Below are positions 1 through 8,672 of a stretch of 64,000 nucleotides of DNA, piece after piece. Numbering within the stretch: the first letter of the stretch is position 1; each line of letters starts with the position of its first letter. Position numbers and translations under genes: made by a program. Under the pieces are notes generated by a model that saw only the letters and a program-made list of their open reading frames with translations, was not told the origin of the DNA and searched no databases. The stretch is from an uncultured Dehalococcoidia bacterium (GTDB lineage: Bacteria; Chloroflexota; Dehalococcoidia; Lucifugimonadales; GCA-2712585). The stretch covers positions 1,115,141-1,179,140 of the forward strand of contig OX638324.1 in assembly GCA_951812825.1 (NCBI GenBank), in the 5' to 3' direction.

Positions 1-1035
1 CTGGAAGATACGGTCTATGACCTCCTTGGAGTGGGGGAAAGTGCCCTCGTCGTGGGGGTAGTCGCTGCCCCAGAGAAGGGCGTGGTCGCCCACGTAGTCC
101 AGGGTGCTGAGGGCCACGGGATCGTCGCCGAAGGTGACGTGGCCCTGGCGTCGGAAGTAATCGCTGGGCTTCATGTCCAGCTTCGGCTCTATCCACATGT
201 GCTTGCGCTCGTACTGCTCGTCCAGAGCATAGAGGTTCCAGGCCAGCCAACCGGCGCCGCACTCTACGATGACGAAGTGGAGGTTGGGGTGACGCATGGG
301 CACGCCGGAGCTCAGGAGCAGGGTAGTGGGGCGGATGCCCTCGGCCATTGCGATTATCATGTAGGAGAGGAAGCCGCCGTTGCTCTCTTCGCCGGCGTTC
401 TCAGGGAGATGGTCCTCGGTGCCGGTGATGAAGTGGAGGCTGAAGATGAGGCCGGTGTCCTCCAAGGCGTTCCAGAGTGGCTCATAGACAGGCAGGTTGT
501 AGGGCTGGTCCTTGATGCCTATGGGTGCGCTGACCAGTCGGAAGCCCATCTTGGCCAGGCGGTAGACCTCATCCACGGCCCTGGGGACGTTTATGGTGGG
601 CAGGATGGCGGCGGGGGCAAAGCGGTCTGGACGGGAACTGAAAAGCTCGTGAATCCAGTCGTTGTACGCCTGGGCGGCGGCCATCTGGAAATCGCCGTCG
701 GGGGAGGCCATGAGGCCGAGGAGAGAGTTACAGTAGATGACCTCCGCCGATACGTTGTCGCGCTGCTGGTCCTGAAGTCGGCGGGAAATGTCCCTGCCAC
801 CGCTGGGGTCGTCTCGAAACTGACGATTCTTGTCGTCGTCGGAGATGCGGGACTCGGCGATGTCGATACGACGGGGCTTGCGGCCTTCGATGATGGAGTA
901 GACGCCGCCGTCCCTCTCTTCGCGGTGAGGGAGACGGTGACGGTACTGCTCGGGAACACGTTGCAGAAAGTCGTCATCCTCGTCCACGTGGGAGTCGGCG
1001 GAGATGTACTTCAGTCCATTGGCGTAGGCGTTCAT
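1..1035 (-). CDS. Amidohydrolase family (amidohydrolase_2) metal-dependent hydrolase, partial
   Basis: An open minus-strand frame starts at the ATG at 1035-1033 (MNAYANGLKYISADSHVDE) and runs off the left edge without a stop, giving about 345 visible residues. The N-terminal ISADSHVDE and the late GSDYPHDEGTFPHS motif match the metal-binding ends of the amidohydrolase_2 (TIM-barrel, COG2159) family, which hydrolyses or decarboxylates small cyclic or carboxylated substrates. The substrate cannot be inferred. The 160 bp before the divergent exonuclease gene contains a TATAAT on the minus strand at 1070-1065 without a clear -35. A long plus-strand frame over the same region is its shadow. A second member of the family lies at 8673-9752. 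Confidence 0.85.
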   Translation of the reverse strand, partial: MNAYANGLKYISADSHVDEDDDFLQRVPEQYRHRLPHREERDGGVYSIIEGRKPRRIDIAESRISDDDKNRQFRDDPSGGRDISRRLQDQQRDNVSAEVIYCNSLLGLMASPDGDFQMAAAQAYNDWIHELFSSRPDRFAPAAILPTINVPRAVDEVYRLAKMGFRLVSAPIGIKDQPYNLPVYEPLWNALEDTGLIFSLHFITGTEDHLPENAGEESNGGFLSYMIIAMAEGIRPTTLLLSSGVPMRHPNLHFVIVECGAGWLAWNLYALDEQYERKHMWIEPKLDMKPSDYFRRQGHVTFGDDPVALSTLDYVGDHALLWGSDYPHDEGTFPHSKEVIDRIFQ

Positions 1036-1194
1036 TTCAGTCTCTCCTTGGAGGGGTACAGGAGATTATACAGGATTTGGCAATGGACGGATGCATGGGA
1101 GGCCCAGGTTTGCCAGGTGCAGTCCACTCTGAGCCCTTTACCGGGGAAGGGGACTTCGATAAGGTAGCGGCAACTTGTTTCGGAGGAGGACGGG

Positions 1195-2073
1195 ATGAAG
1201 GTGCATCTGATTGACGGCACGTACGAGCTTTTTCGCAGCCACTTCGCGATGCCTTCCATGGAGGGGGCGGACGGTCAGGAGGTGGGAGCAGTTCGGGGTT
1301 TCATCCAATCCATGCTGGCCTTGATTCGCACGCAGGACGTGACCCACGTGGGCTGCGCCTTCGACCACGAAATCCTGTCCTTTCGGAACGAGATGTTTGC
1401 AGGGTACAAGACAGGCGAAGGGGTTGCGGAGGAACTTTTACAGCAGTTTCCCCTGGCTGAGGAGGCGTCGGCGGCGCTGGGGATAACGGTGTGGCCGATG
1501 GTTGAGTTTGAGGCGGACGATGCGATAGCAACGGCAGCGGCGAGGGCGCTGAGTCATTCAAAGGTTGAGCAGGTGGTTATCTGCACGCCGGACAAGGACC
1601 TGGCGCAGATGGTGCAGGGGGAAAGGGTGGTGTGCCTGGACCGACGGAAGGACGCTATTATCGACGAGGACGCGGTGGTGGAGAAGTTTGGGGTTGGGCC
1701 GCAGTCGATACCCGATTATCTGGCGCTGGTAGGGGACGCAGCAGACGGGATCCCGGGGATTGCTCGTTGGGGAGCGAAGTCGACATCGCAGGCACTTCAG
1801 CGGTACGAGCGGATTGAGGATATACCTTTGGACGCTGCCGACTGGGACGTGAAAATTCGGGGGCTGGCTACGATGGTGAAGAACCTCTCAGAGGGTTACG
1901 AGGATGCCCTTCTATATAAGAGGTTGGCGACGCTGAGGACGGACGTGCCGCTGAAAGAAGGTGTGGAGGACTTGGAGTGGAAAGGGGTCAGACGGGATGA
2001 GTTTGAGGAGTTGTGCGAGCGGCTGGACGCGTCAAGGCTGATGAGTTTGCCGCACGTGTGGGAGGGGGAGTAG
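1195..2073 (+). CDS. 5'-3' exonuclease / flap endonuclease (PolI N-terminal domain-like)
   Basis: A 292-residue stand-alone member of the 5'-3' exonuclease family, which in PolI removes RNA primers and 5' flaps. Visible motifs: MKVHLIDGTYELFRSHF with the first metal-binding Asp, EADDAIAT around residues 103-110, CTPDKDLAQMV near 130, and the helix-hairpin-helix region LVGDAADGIPGIARWG near 180. No polymerase domain follows, so it is either a separate flap nuclease or a non-PolI paralog. The start is supported by GGAGGAGG just upstream of ATG. It converges on the NHL-repeat gene and diverges from the amidohydrolase. Confidence 0.88.
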   Translation: MKVHLIDGTYELFRSHFAMPSMEGADGQEVGAVRGFIQSMLALIRTQDVTHVGCAFDHEILSFRNEMFAGYKTGEGVAEELLQQFPLAEEASAALGITVWPMVEFEADDAIATAAARALSHSKVEQVVICTPDKDLAQMVQGERVVCLDRRKDAIIDEDAVVEKFGVGPQSIPDYLALVGDAADGIPGIARWGAKSTSQALQRYERIEDIPLDAADWDVKIRGLATMVKNLSEGYEDALLYKRLATLRTDVPLKEGVEDLEWKGVRRDEFEELCERLDASRLMSLPHVWEGE

Positions 2074-2152
2074 GGGCAGGTGGGGGTGGGTTGAGGGGAA
2101 AGAGGAGGGGAGTATGGGATGCTACGGTTGGGATGGTATGTGGGAAGAGGGG

Positions 2153-2190
2153 TGAAGAGTGGGCCCCCACATCCGCGAGGGCACGGAGGG
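2153..2190. repeat. Dispersed intergenic repeat, copy A
   Basis: This sits in the gap between the convergent exonuclease and NHL genes. It carries the signature GAAGAGTGGG followed by CATCCGCGAGGGCACGG. Related copies lie near 5970, 12011 and 12995, always between host genes and never seen inside the island. Confidence 0.5.
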
Positions 2191-2191
2191 G

Positions 2192-3172
2192 TTAGGAAGC
2201 TTTGCGGTAGATTTGGATGCGGTCGCGGCGGCCGTCGAGGACCATGATGCGGTTTTCGGCATCGACCTGGACGGAGATAGGCTCCCGGAACTTCTTTTCC
2301 TTTTCGGCCATGTCGGGAACGCTGGCGCGCTGCTCCCAGAAGGCGGTGTTGCCGCCAAGCTGGAGTTTGCCCCAGGTGGAGAGGCTGGCGTTGCCGGTCC
2401 ACAGGTCGACGAAGCTGCCTTCGCTGTCGAAGACCTGCACGCGGTCGTTGCCCCAATCGGTGACGTAGATGTCGCCATCGCTGTCGACGGCTACGTGGGT
2501 GGGGCGGTTGAACTGTCCTTCGCCGTTGCCGGAGGAACCGAACTTCATCAGGAAGTCGCCGTTGGGGGAGAACTTCTGGATGCGGTCGTTGCGCCAGTCG
2601 GCTACGTGGACGTTGCCGGCGTCGTCCACGTTGATGCCCCAGGGGTAGTTGAACTGGCCGTCGCCCTTGCCGAAGCTGCCCCAGGTTGAGACGAATTCGC
2701 CGCCGGCGGTAAATCGCTGGATGCGGTGATTCTGGCCGTCGGCGATGAGGAGATTACCGTCGGACTCGAAGACCATGCCGGCGGGACCGTTCAGTTCGCC
2801 TGGACTGCTGCCCTTGCTGCCCCACTTGCCGAGGAACTGGCCCTCCCGGCTGAAGATGGATATGCGGTTGAGCCACTCGTCGGAGACGAAGACGCGTCCG
2901 TCGGGGTGGCAGGCGACGGAGAAGGCCCAGATGAACTGGCCGTCTTCCTCGCCGCGCTGGCCGAAATCGCCGAGGAACTCTTCGGCCAGGTTGAGGCGGC
3001 AGACCCGGTGGCCGAGGACCTGACGCTCGGTGGTGCGGTTGAGGACGTAGATTTCGTTGTCCCGGCCCAGGGAGAGGGCCATGGGAGTGCGGAAGGACTC
3101 CCCCGTGACGGAACTGCGTCCGATGGTTATTTCGTAGTTGTAGGTTCGCCCTGTCTTAGCCTGTGTCGTCAT
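2192..3172 (-). CDS. NHL-repeat beta-propeller protein
   Basis: A 326-residue protein built of about six NHL-type blades. The repeated pattern is a W-G-x-x-G-x-x-x-G-x-F stretch (for example GTWGSFGKGDGQF-like segments) followed by VADWRNDRIQ or VTDWGNDRVQ strands. NHL propellers bind protein, RNA or ligands, and in such stand-alone forms often act as lyases or scaffolds; no catalytic function can be assigned. There is no obvious signal peptide (MTTQAKTGRTYNYEITIG). It is the last gene of a minus-strand run DUF1800 - DUF1501 - NHL, 75 bp after DUF1501, so co-transcription is likely. The 3173-3247 gap has a GAGGC/GCCTC hairpin. Confidence 0.85.
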   Translation of the reverse strand: MTTQAKTGRTYNYEITIGRSSVTGESFRTPMALSLGRDNEIYVLNRTTERQVLGHRVCRLNLAEEFLGDFGQRGEEDGQFIWAFSVACHPDGRVFVSDEWLNRISIFSREGQFLGKWGSKGSSPGELNGPAGMVFESDGNLLIADGQNHRIQRFTAGGEFVSTWGSFGKGDGQFNYPWGINVDDAGNVHVADWRNDRIQKFSPNGDFLMKFGSSGNGEGQFNRPTHVAVDSDGDIYVTDWGNDRVQVFDSEGSFVDLWTGNASLSTWGKLQLGGNTAFWEQRASVPDMAEKEKKFREPISVQVDAENRIMVLDGRRDRIQIYRKAS

Positions 3173-3247
3173 CTAACCCCCAGAAATTGTGTTGTATACC
3201 CTTGAGAGGCGAAGGATAAGGAGCCTCGCCCCGTCTTATACTGCCGC

Positions 3248-4381
3248 CTAAATGAAGTCCAACTTTTCGAAAGTACCGCCCACGCAGGGCTTGGCGTCCA
3301 GGCCCATCCAGCTCTCGAGGACGGTGGAGTAGAGGCCACGGAAATCGTAGTTGAACTGGAGGTCGCCGTCGAGGAGCTTTTCTTCCTCGATGGAGGGGTA
3401 TTCGCTGTAGAAGCCACCCTTGACGGGATCGCCAATGACGATGGCACCGCCGCCGGTGCCGTGGTCGGTGCCGGTGCCGTTGTCGCGGCAGCGGCGTCCG
3501 AACTCGGTGAAGAGAAGCATGACCACGTTGTCGCTGGCGTTGTGCTCCCGGAGATCATCGTAGAAGTCCACGAGGGACGCGGAGAGGTCCTGCCAGAGGG
3601 GTTCGTGCATGGCGAGTTCGTTGGCGTGGGTGTCGAAGTTGCCGACCTCCGTATAGATGACGCGGGCGCCCATGTCGGCGAGATGCACCTGGGCAGCGCC
3701 GCGGAGGCTCTGGCCGATGGGGGAGTTGGAGTATTCAATGGTAGAGGAGTATTTGGCGGGGGCGGTCTTGAGGACGTCAGCGCCCTTCAGGATGTCGGAG
3801 CCGGTCTGGCTCAGGTAGTCCATGACGTAGCCGGTGCCGACGGTGGGGCCGTACATGCGGGCGAAGATTTCCAGGGCCTGGTCGCGCTCCTGCTGAGGGG
3901 TTATGCCCGTCAGAACGCCGTAGCGCTCGAGCTCCATGACGGAGGCGACGGGGACGCCGGGAAGGGCCATGGCGCGGGGGAGGCCGGGGCCGAAGCTGAC
4001 GCCGGTGAGGACGTTTTCGGCTTGGGGATCGATTTCGCGGATGGCGCGGCCAAGCCAGCCTTCGGTGCCCATCTTGTCGGGCTCGGCGGTGTGCCAGACG
4101 TCCATGGAGCGGAAGTGTGAGCGGTTGCACCCTTCGAAGCCGACGCCGTGGACGAGGGCCATCTTGCCCGTGTCCCAGAATTTTTCCTTCAAGGGAGCGA
4201 GATTGGGGTTGAAGCCCAAATCATCGTCAATGGGAATGACGTCCTCCTGGGGGATGCCGATGTTGGGCCGGTAGTCCTGGTAGAGGCCGTTGTTGTAGGG
4301 GATTATGGTGTTGAGGTAGTCGTTGCCGCCGGAAAGCTGAACTACTACCAGAACGGGGTCTTTAGTCTTAGGGTCGGCCAT
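3248..4381 (-). CDS. DUF1501 family protein
   Basis: A 377-residue DUF1501 protein (sulfatase/phosphatase-like alkaline-phosphatase fold). The N-terminus VLVVVQLSGGNDYLNTIIPY has the typical LxGGNDxLN motif, and internal motifs include GCNRSHFRSMDVWHT and VGNFDTHANE. The start is the ATG at 4381, preceded by AGGAGGAA; the frame is open further upstream but that segment has shadow composition. No Tat or Sec signal is visible, although many family members are exported. It is encoded 19 bp after the DUF1800 gene, a pairing widespread in environmental bacteria whose biochemical role is unknown. Confidence 0.9.
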   Translation of the reverse strand: MADPKTKDPVLVVVQLSGGNDYLNTIIPYNNGLYQDYRPNIGIPQEDVIPIDDDLGFNPNLAPLKEKFWDTGKMALVHGVGFEGCNRSHFRSMDVWHTAEPDKMGTEGWLGRAIREIDPQAENVLTGVSFGPGLPRAMALPGVPVASVMELERYGVLTGITPQQERDQALEIFARMYGPTVGTGYVMDYLSQTGSDILKGADVLKTAPAKYSSTIEYSNSPIGQSLRGAAQVHLADMGARVIYTEVGNFDTHANELAMHEPLWQDLSASLVDFYDDLREHNASDNVVMLLFTEFGRRCRDNGTGTDHGTGGGAIVIGDPVKGGFYSEYPSIEEEKLLDGDLQFNYDFRGLYSTVLESWMGLDAKPCVGGTFEKLDFI

Positions 4382-4400
4382 AGTCTTCCTCCTAAAGGTG

Positions 4401-5807
4401 TTAAGCGAACTGGTACTCCCTGGTAGCTGCGATGAGCTGGAGCACCCTGCCTGTGCGGCGGGCGAAGTCACTGCGCTGTTCTTCTGTGTCACGGGATAGG
4501 GGGCCGCCCTGCTCCACGTGGGCGATGAGGGCGGCGCGGGCCTGCTCGCCGATGGTGAGGGGGCCCACGAGCTCCAGGCACCCATCGACGAAGTCGGGGG
4601 CGGACATCCGGGACTCGGTGGCGAGGCGGTTGATGATGTTCTGCACGCCGGGCATGGTGGTGTCGCCGACGCGCTCGGCGACGAAGTTGACGCGGCTGGA
4701 GAGGGAACCACTGTTGATCCACTCCTTGCCGGCGTGCCAGCCTTCGACGCTGGGCGGGTTCAAGATCATCTGGCCCATGTAGCCTGCCTGGGTCACGAGA
4801 GCGTCGATGCCGGGCTTGGGAGTGATATAGTCCTCGACGAGGCGGAGGGTGCCGACGACGACCTCCACGGGACTCTTTACCTTGGCGTAGTGGACGCTCT
4901 CGTCTTTGAAGAAGTCGGAGTTGAAGAGGGCGCGCATGACGGAGCGCATGTCGTAGCCCGACTGGAGATAGGCGTCGGCGAGGATGTTGACGGCGGCGCC
5001 GTCCCTGGGGGGAGTGTGGGGCCAGGCGGGGACGTGGGGCTCGTCGGCAACGAAGAAGTTGTAGAGGTGACGGGCGATGAAGCGAGCGGTGGCGGGCTGT
5101 CTGACGACGATGTCGAGAATATCGTCGCCGTTGAAGCGGCCACGCTGGCCGAGGAAGGTCTTTTCGCCATCGTCGTGGTCGTCCGGCTTGTACTCGAACT
5201 CGAGGAAGTAGCGCTGGAAGGGGTAGAGGGGCGGGAAGGGCTTGTGGGTCCAGCCGGTGAAGGCCCTGGAGGCTTCCTTGACGTCGTCTTCAGTGTAGTT
5301 GCCGACGCCCATGGTGAAGAGCTCGAGAAGCTCGCGGCCCCAGTTTTCGTTGATTGCTCCCTTGTGGTTGTCGCGGTTGTCCAGATAGATGATCATGGCG
5401 GGGTCTCTCGACAGGTCGCCGAGGAGTTCCCGGTAGTTGCCCAGGCAGTGACGTCGGAGCATTTCAATCTGGACCTGAACGGTCTGGGGGTGGTCCACCT
5501 TGGCGTTGCCGGTGCAGAGGATGGAGTGCCAGAAAAGGGTCATTTTCTCTTCCAGGGGGCGCTTGGTGGAGACCATGCGCTGGAGCCACCAGCCCTGAGT
5601 TTCAGGGAGGCCGTTGCCGTAGCGGGCGCCGATGTGGTGGCGACGGGCAAGATCTTCTTCCCACGGGGGCTGTTGCTCCGGGTTAAGCAGTTCCTCGACG
5701 GTGGCTTCGTACCCGTTGGCGACGCGGCGTTCCAGTTCTTCACGGCTTGCGCCGAAACCGGCGCGGCGCATGAGGTGTGCCATGAGGGCAATATCTTTTT
5801 CGGACAT
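4401..5807 (-). CDS. DUF1800 family protein
   Basis: A 468-residue DUF1800 protein. Characteristic features are the N-terminal ALMAHLMRRAGFGAS segment, MTLFWHSILCT near residue 90, ENWGRELLELFTMGVGNYTEDDV near 180 and the FTGW segment soon after. The function of the family is unknown, but it is nearly always encoded directly before DUF1501, as here (19 bp gap). It is probably the first gene of the three-gene minus-strand unit ending with the NHL propeller. Confidence 0.9.
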   Translation of the reverse strand: MSEKDIALMAHLMRRAGFGASREELERRVANGYEATVEELLNPEQQPPWEEDLARRHHIGARYGNGLPETQGWWLQRMVSTKRPLEEKMTLFWHSILCTGNAKVDHPQTVQVQIEMLRRHCLGNYRELLGDLSRDPAMIIYLDNRDNHKGAINENWGRELLELFTMGVGNYTEDDVKEASRAFTGWTHKPFPPLYPFQRYFLEFEYKPDDHDDGEKTFLGQRGRFNGDDILDIVVRQPATARFIARHLYNFFVADEPHVPAWPHTPPRDGAAVNILADAYLQSGYDMRSVMRALFNSDFFKDESVHYAKVKSPVEVVVGTLRLVEDYITPKPGIDALVTQAGYMGQMILNPPSVEGWHAGKEWINSGSLSSRVNFVAERVGDTTMPGVQNIINRLATESRMSAPDFVDGCLELVGPLTIGEQARAALIAHVEQGGPLSRDTEEQRSDFARRTGRVLQLIAATREYQFA

Positions 5808-5969
5808 TCCACCAACCCCCTGTTGCTTGAATTTGACGTTTTCAGTTAGCGAACGGTTAGTTTAGGAATTTACCACATCTCAATTTGGGATTCAATGAAG
5901 GTTGAACCGTCATAACACAGAGGCGGGGCGTCGAAAGGGGAATGGGATTCGCAATTTTGGGATGCGGCG

Positions 5970-6075
5970 GGGGAGTAAGAGCGGGTCTCCGCATTTGCGA
6001 GGACACTAGTGGGGGGGCTGAGTTGGGCGTGGATGGGAGCGAGATTCTTCGTCGCGGAGCCGCCTTAGAATGACA
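5970..6075. repeat. Dispersed intergenic repeat, copy B (composite)
   Basis: The gap between the divergent DUF1800 and ketopantoate-reductase-like genes holds two linked motifs: GCGGGTCTCCGCATTTGCGAGGA, an imperfect inverted repeat of the family seen at 2153, and further on GAGATTCTTCG...CTTAGAATGACA. The same second motif recurs at 7117-7158, and a shorter form follows the first motif at 12057-12073. The remainder of 5808-6185 has no gene I can support. Confidence 0.5.
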
Positions 6076-6185
6076 TGTGGGTATGGGGGAAGGAGGGACG
6101 GGTGACCACGAGGGTCTCCCCTACGGGAGTTGTGATGGCGGAGTGGGTTGGGGTACGCTCACGGCAAAATTGGTGGAGGCGGGAA

Positions 6186-7106
6186 ATGAAGATTGCGGTA
6201 ATGGGATCCGGCGGCGTGGGGGGATATTTCGGCGGGATGCTGGCGAAGGCGGGAAATGAGGTAACTTTCATTGCGAGGGGGGAGCATCTTGGAGCCATGC
6301 AGAGCAAGGGGCTGCGGGTGGTGCACAACGCCGGGGAGTTCGTCATTGACGCAGCGGCTACCGACAGGCCGGAAGAGGTTGGGCCGGCGGACCTGGTGTT
6401 GTTTACGGTGAAGGCGTATGACACGGATTCCGCTCTCACGCTTATTTCGCCTCTGATAGGGCCACAGACGACGGTGTTGACGCTTCAGAATGGGGTAAGC
6501 TGCCACGAAGCGGTGGGGCGGGCGTTCGGGGAGGGGTCCGCGCTGCCGGGGGCGGCCTACGTGGAGAGCCGCATCGACTCGCCTGGGGTGGTGGTGCAGA
6601 CCGGCGGAGTGGCGCGGCTGGTTTTCGGGGAGGCGTCGGGGGAGCATTCGATGCGGGTCAGGCAAGTGCGGGACGTTATGGTTGCGGCGGGGGTAAACGC
6701 GGAGGTCTCGCCGGACGTGCTGGCGACGCTGTGGACGAAGTTTCTGTTCATTGCCGCGGTGGCCGGGCTTACGAGCGCGTGTCGTCGGAGGATTGGGGAT
6801 CTGCTGGGGGAGCCGGGGTATAGGGAAGTGCTGGTGAAGGCGATGGAGGAGATTGAATCAGTGGGGAGGGCGAAGGGGATAAACCTGGACGACGAAGTGG
6901 TTGGGCAGACGATGGAGTACGTGGAGGGGGCGGTGAAGGATATCACGGCGTCGATGCACCTGGACCTCGAGCGGGGTCGGCGGCTGGAGTTGGAGATTTT
7001 CAACGGGGCCGTGGTCAGGATGGGCAGGGAGGTTGGGGTGGCGACGCCAGTCAACGATTTGCTGTATTTGGTGTTGAAGCCGCACGTGGATGGGGTGGGG
7101 GGCTAG
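6186..7106 (+). CDS. 2-dehydropantoate 2-reductase family (ApbA/PanE-like)
   Basis: A 306-residue NAD(P)-dependent ketopantoate reductase homolog. The Rossmann motif MKIAVMGSGGVGGYFGG opens the protein, FTVKAYDT and TLQNGVS follow as in PanE, and the C-terminal helical domain has a KFLFIAAVAGLTSACRRRIG segment. PanE reduces 2-dehydropantoate to pantoate in coenzyme A synthesis, but many environmental paralogs act on other 2-oxo acids. ATG at 6186 is chosen because GGAGGCGGG precedes it and the Rossmann motif starts immediately after; the open frame upstream lacks homologous features. Confidence 0.85.
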   Translation: MKIAVMGSGGVGGYFGGMLAKAGNEVTFIARGEHLGAMQSKGLRVVHNAGEFVIDAAATDRPEEVGPADLVLFTVKAYDTDSALTLISPLIGPQTTVLTLQNGVSCHEAVGRAFGEGSALPGAAYVESRIDSPGVVVQTGGVARLVFGEASGEHSMRVRQVRDVMVAAGVNAEVSPDVLATLWTKFLFIAAVAGLTSACRRRIGDLLGEPGYREVLVKAMEEIESVGRAKGINLDDEVVGQTMEYVEGAVKDITASMHLDLERGRRLELEIFNGAVVRMGREVGVATPVNDLLYLVLKPHVDGVGG

Positions 7107-7116
7107 GTCTCAAACG

Positions 7117-7158
7117 ACGAGATTCTTCACTCCGCTTCGCTGCGTTCAGAATGACAGA
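7117..7158. repeat. Dispersed intergenic repeat, second motif copy
   Basis: The convergent gap between the reductase and creatininase genes contains GAGATTCTTCACTCCGC followed by TTCAGAATGACAG, the same motif as in 6039-6075. Confidence 0.45.
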
Positions 7159-7186
7159 GTGAAGAGTAGGAACTAACCGGAGTTGG

Positions 7187-7975
7187 CTAGCTCTGTGATC
7201 GCCTGAGGAAGTGCAGCTTGTCCGCATCGATCAGGTCTTTGGCTTCAGGGCCATTGGCGATTGAACTCAGCGTGGCGGCCACTTCATCAACGACAGCCTC
7301 CCACAACCTGGCCCCAAGCTCAGCGCTGGCATGGGTAGGATCGCCGATTACCCCTGTTGATGAATAGTCCGCAAAGTCGAGACCTGGATCATCCCAATCC
7401 ACGGCCTTGTGTTTGGGGTCGACGATCCTTTCTCTGCGGACGGCCTTCGGACGTAGATGGAGCATGATGGAGGTGGTAAAGCTGTCCGCGTGACCACCCG
7501 GGATGGAGGGATCTGAGATGCGGCACCAGACTTCGTGGTAGGGGTGGCCGGGCAGGTATGCTTGAGAGCGTCCATGGAAAACCTTGTTGAAACGCTGCAC
7601 GGTCTCCCTGAGGTCGTGTCCGCCGCAGCCGCGCCACACAACGATCTTTCGAAAGCCCTGTTCGGCCAGCGACGTCAGGGCCGACAGGACGAGAGCGCAA
7701 TGAAGCTCAGTCGGGACGTCGATGTAGCCAGCGCCGTAGTTTCTGTGCTCAGGCGTAGGCCCGAAAGGAATAGTTGGCAGAACCAGGGACCGAACATCGT
7801 GGTTCGCGGCTGCTTCTTCGGAAGCGGCGTTGCACAGCTGCTCTACGAACCAGGTATCAGTGTCGACGGGGAGATGAAGGCCCTGCTGCTCTGTGCAGCC
7901 CGTTGGAAGGATAGCGAGCCAGCCCCGACGAGCCCTGTCGCGAATTTCTTCGTATGTGAGATCACCAAATTTCAT
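7187..7975 (-). CDS. Creatininase family protein
   Basis: A 262-residue creatininase-fold metal amidohydrolase (family includes creatinine amidohydrolase and MftE-type peptidases). Motifs visible: ILPTGCTEQQGLHLPVDTD with the EQ(x)nHLP-D metal ligands near residues 25-40, the VVWRGCGGHD segment near 114 and GGHADSFTTSIML near 160 with the late His/Glu-type ligands. The substrate cannot be deduced. No clear operon partner; the neighbours on both sides are convergent or separated by more than 150 bp. Confidence 0.85.
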   Translation of the reverse strand: MKFGDLTYEEIRDRARRGWLAILPTGCTEQQGLHLPVDTDTWFVEQLCNAASEEAAANHDVRSLVLPTIPFGPTPEHRNYGAGYIDVPTELHCALVLSALTSLAEQGFRKIVVWRGCGGHDLRETVQRFNKVFHGRSQAYLPGHPYHEVWCRISDPSIPGGHADSFTTSIMLHLRPKAVRRERIVDPKHKAVDWDDPGLDFADYSSTGVIGDPTHASAELGARLWEAVVDEVAATLSSIANGPEAKDLIDADKLHFLRRSQS

Positions 7976-8134
7976 GGATCGGCTTTGTCCCTGGTCTCCT
8001 ATAGGAACTCAGCACCCCCAATGTGGCAGCGAGTTGAGCACTTTGGGTTGAGCTGAGAACGCTCCCAAGTATATCTGAATGAAAAATGGAATGTTGGCGT
8101 TATCGAATGTAACAGACGACCACAAGGGCCGCCC

Positions 8135-8608
8135 CTAGAAGGAAAGGGATAATGGACGCGGCTGCTCTAGATATGGAGGGGCGTTCAGAGAGGTGAAGGC
8201 GCGGGCGATTGCGTTGCGGAGGGGGTTGGCGGTTGGGGAGTGGAAGAGGTGGGAGGGGCAGCGGCAGTCGCTGGCGCCGAAGCGTGGAATCGACTGAAAG
8301 CCTTGACGTAGGAGGGTGCGGGCGATGGAGCATTCCAGCTTTTCTTGGGAGAGCGCCCAGACGACTTCGGAGGGTTGAGCCTTTTGCAGTAGATAGTCGA
8401 CGTGCCAGTGCAGCTTTTTGCGCCGTCGCAGGTGGCGGCCCACCCTGGCCGAGAGACCGCGCAGGGCGGAGCCCACATAGGCGTAGCATCCGGCGGGGAA
8501 GTCGATGGCGCCCAAGCGACCGACTACGATGGCTTCCGGGTTTTCGAGGTAGATTAGCAGGACGTAGACGCCTGGGTCGGCGGGCAATAGAGGGTTGGGC
8601 TTCTTCAT
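8135..8608 (-). CDS. GIY-YIG domain protein of the DUF123 family
   Basis: A 157-residue protein starting PGVYVLLIYLENPEAIVVGRLGAIDFPAGCYAYVGSA. The spaced VYVLL and YAYVGSA strands and the downstream RRRKKLHWHVDYLL are the pattern of DUF123, a GIY-YIG-like domain often fused to or next to endonuclease III. The nuclease role is inferred from the family. The last ~20 residues look degenerate and proline-rich. It follows the amidohydrolase gene after a terminator. Confidence 0.85.
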   Translation of the reverse strand: MKKPNPLLPADPGVYVLLIYLENPEAIVVGRLGAIDFPAGCYAYVGSALRGLSARVGRHLRRRKKLHWHVDYLLQKAQPSEVVWALSQEKLECSIARTLLRQGFQSIPRFGASDCRCPSHLFHSPTANPLRNAIARAFTSLNAPPYLEQPRPLSLSF

Positions 8609-8619
8609 AGCATGATTAA

Positions 8620-8650
8620 AAAGAAAGGGCCGCGTGGGTACGCGGCCCTT
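8620..8650 (-). terminator. Rho-independent terminator of the amidohydrolase gene
   Basis: AAGGGCCGCG (8625-8634), a 6-nt loop and CGCGGCCCTT (8641-8650) form a perfect 10-bp stem. Read on the minus strand the stem is followed by TTTCTTTTT, placing it 22 bp after the amidohydrolase stop codon. Confidence 0.9.
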
Positions 8651-8672
8651 AGATTTGCAGGTTTAGAGAGAG

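Noticed and set aside
31-1167. Long plus-strand frame (378 codons) at the left edge
   Set aside because: It is the antisense shadow of the partial amidohydrolase, whose minus-strand frame carries the real family motifs and runs off the edge.
4518-5849. Long plus-strand frame (443 codons) opposite DUF1800
   Set aside because: Glycine/valine-rich composition with no motif; the minus strand encodes a complete DUF1800 protein.
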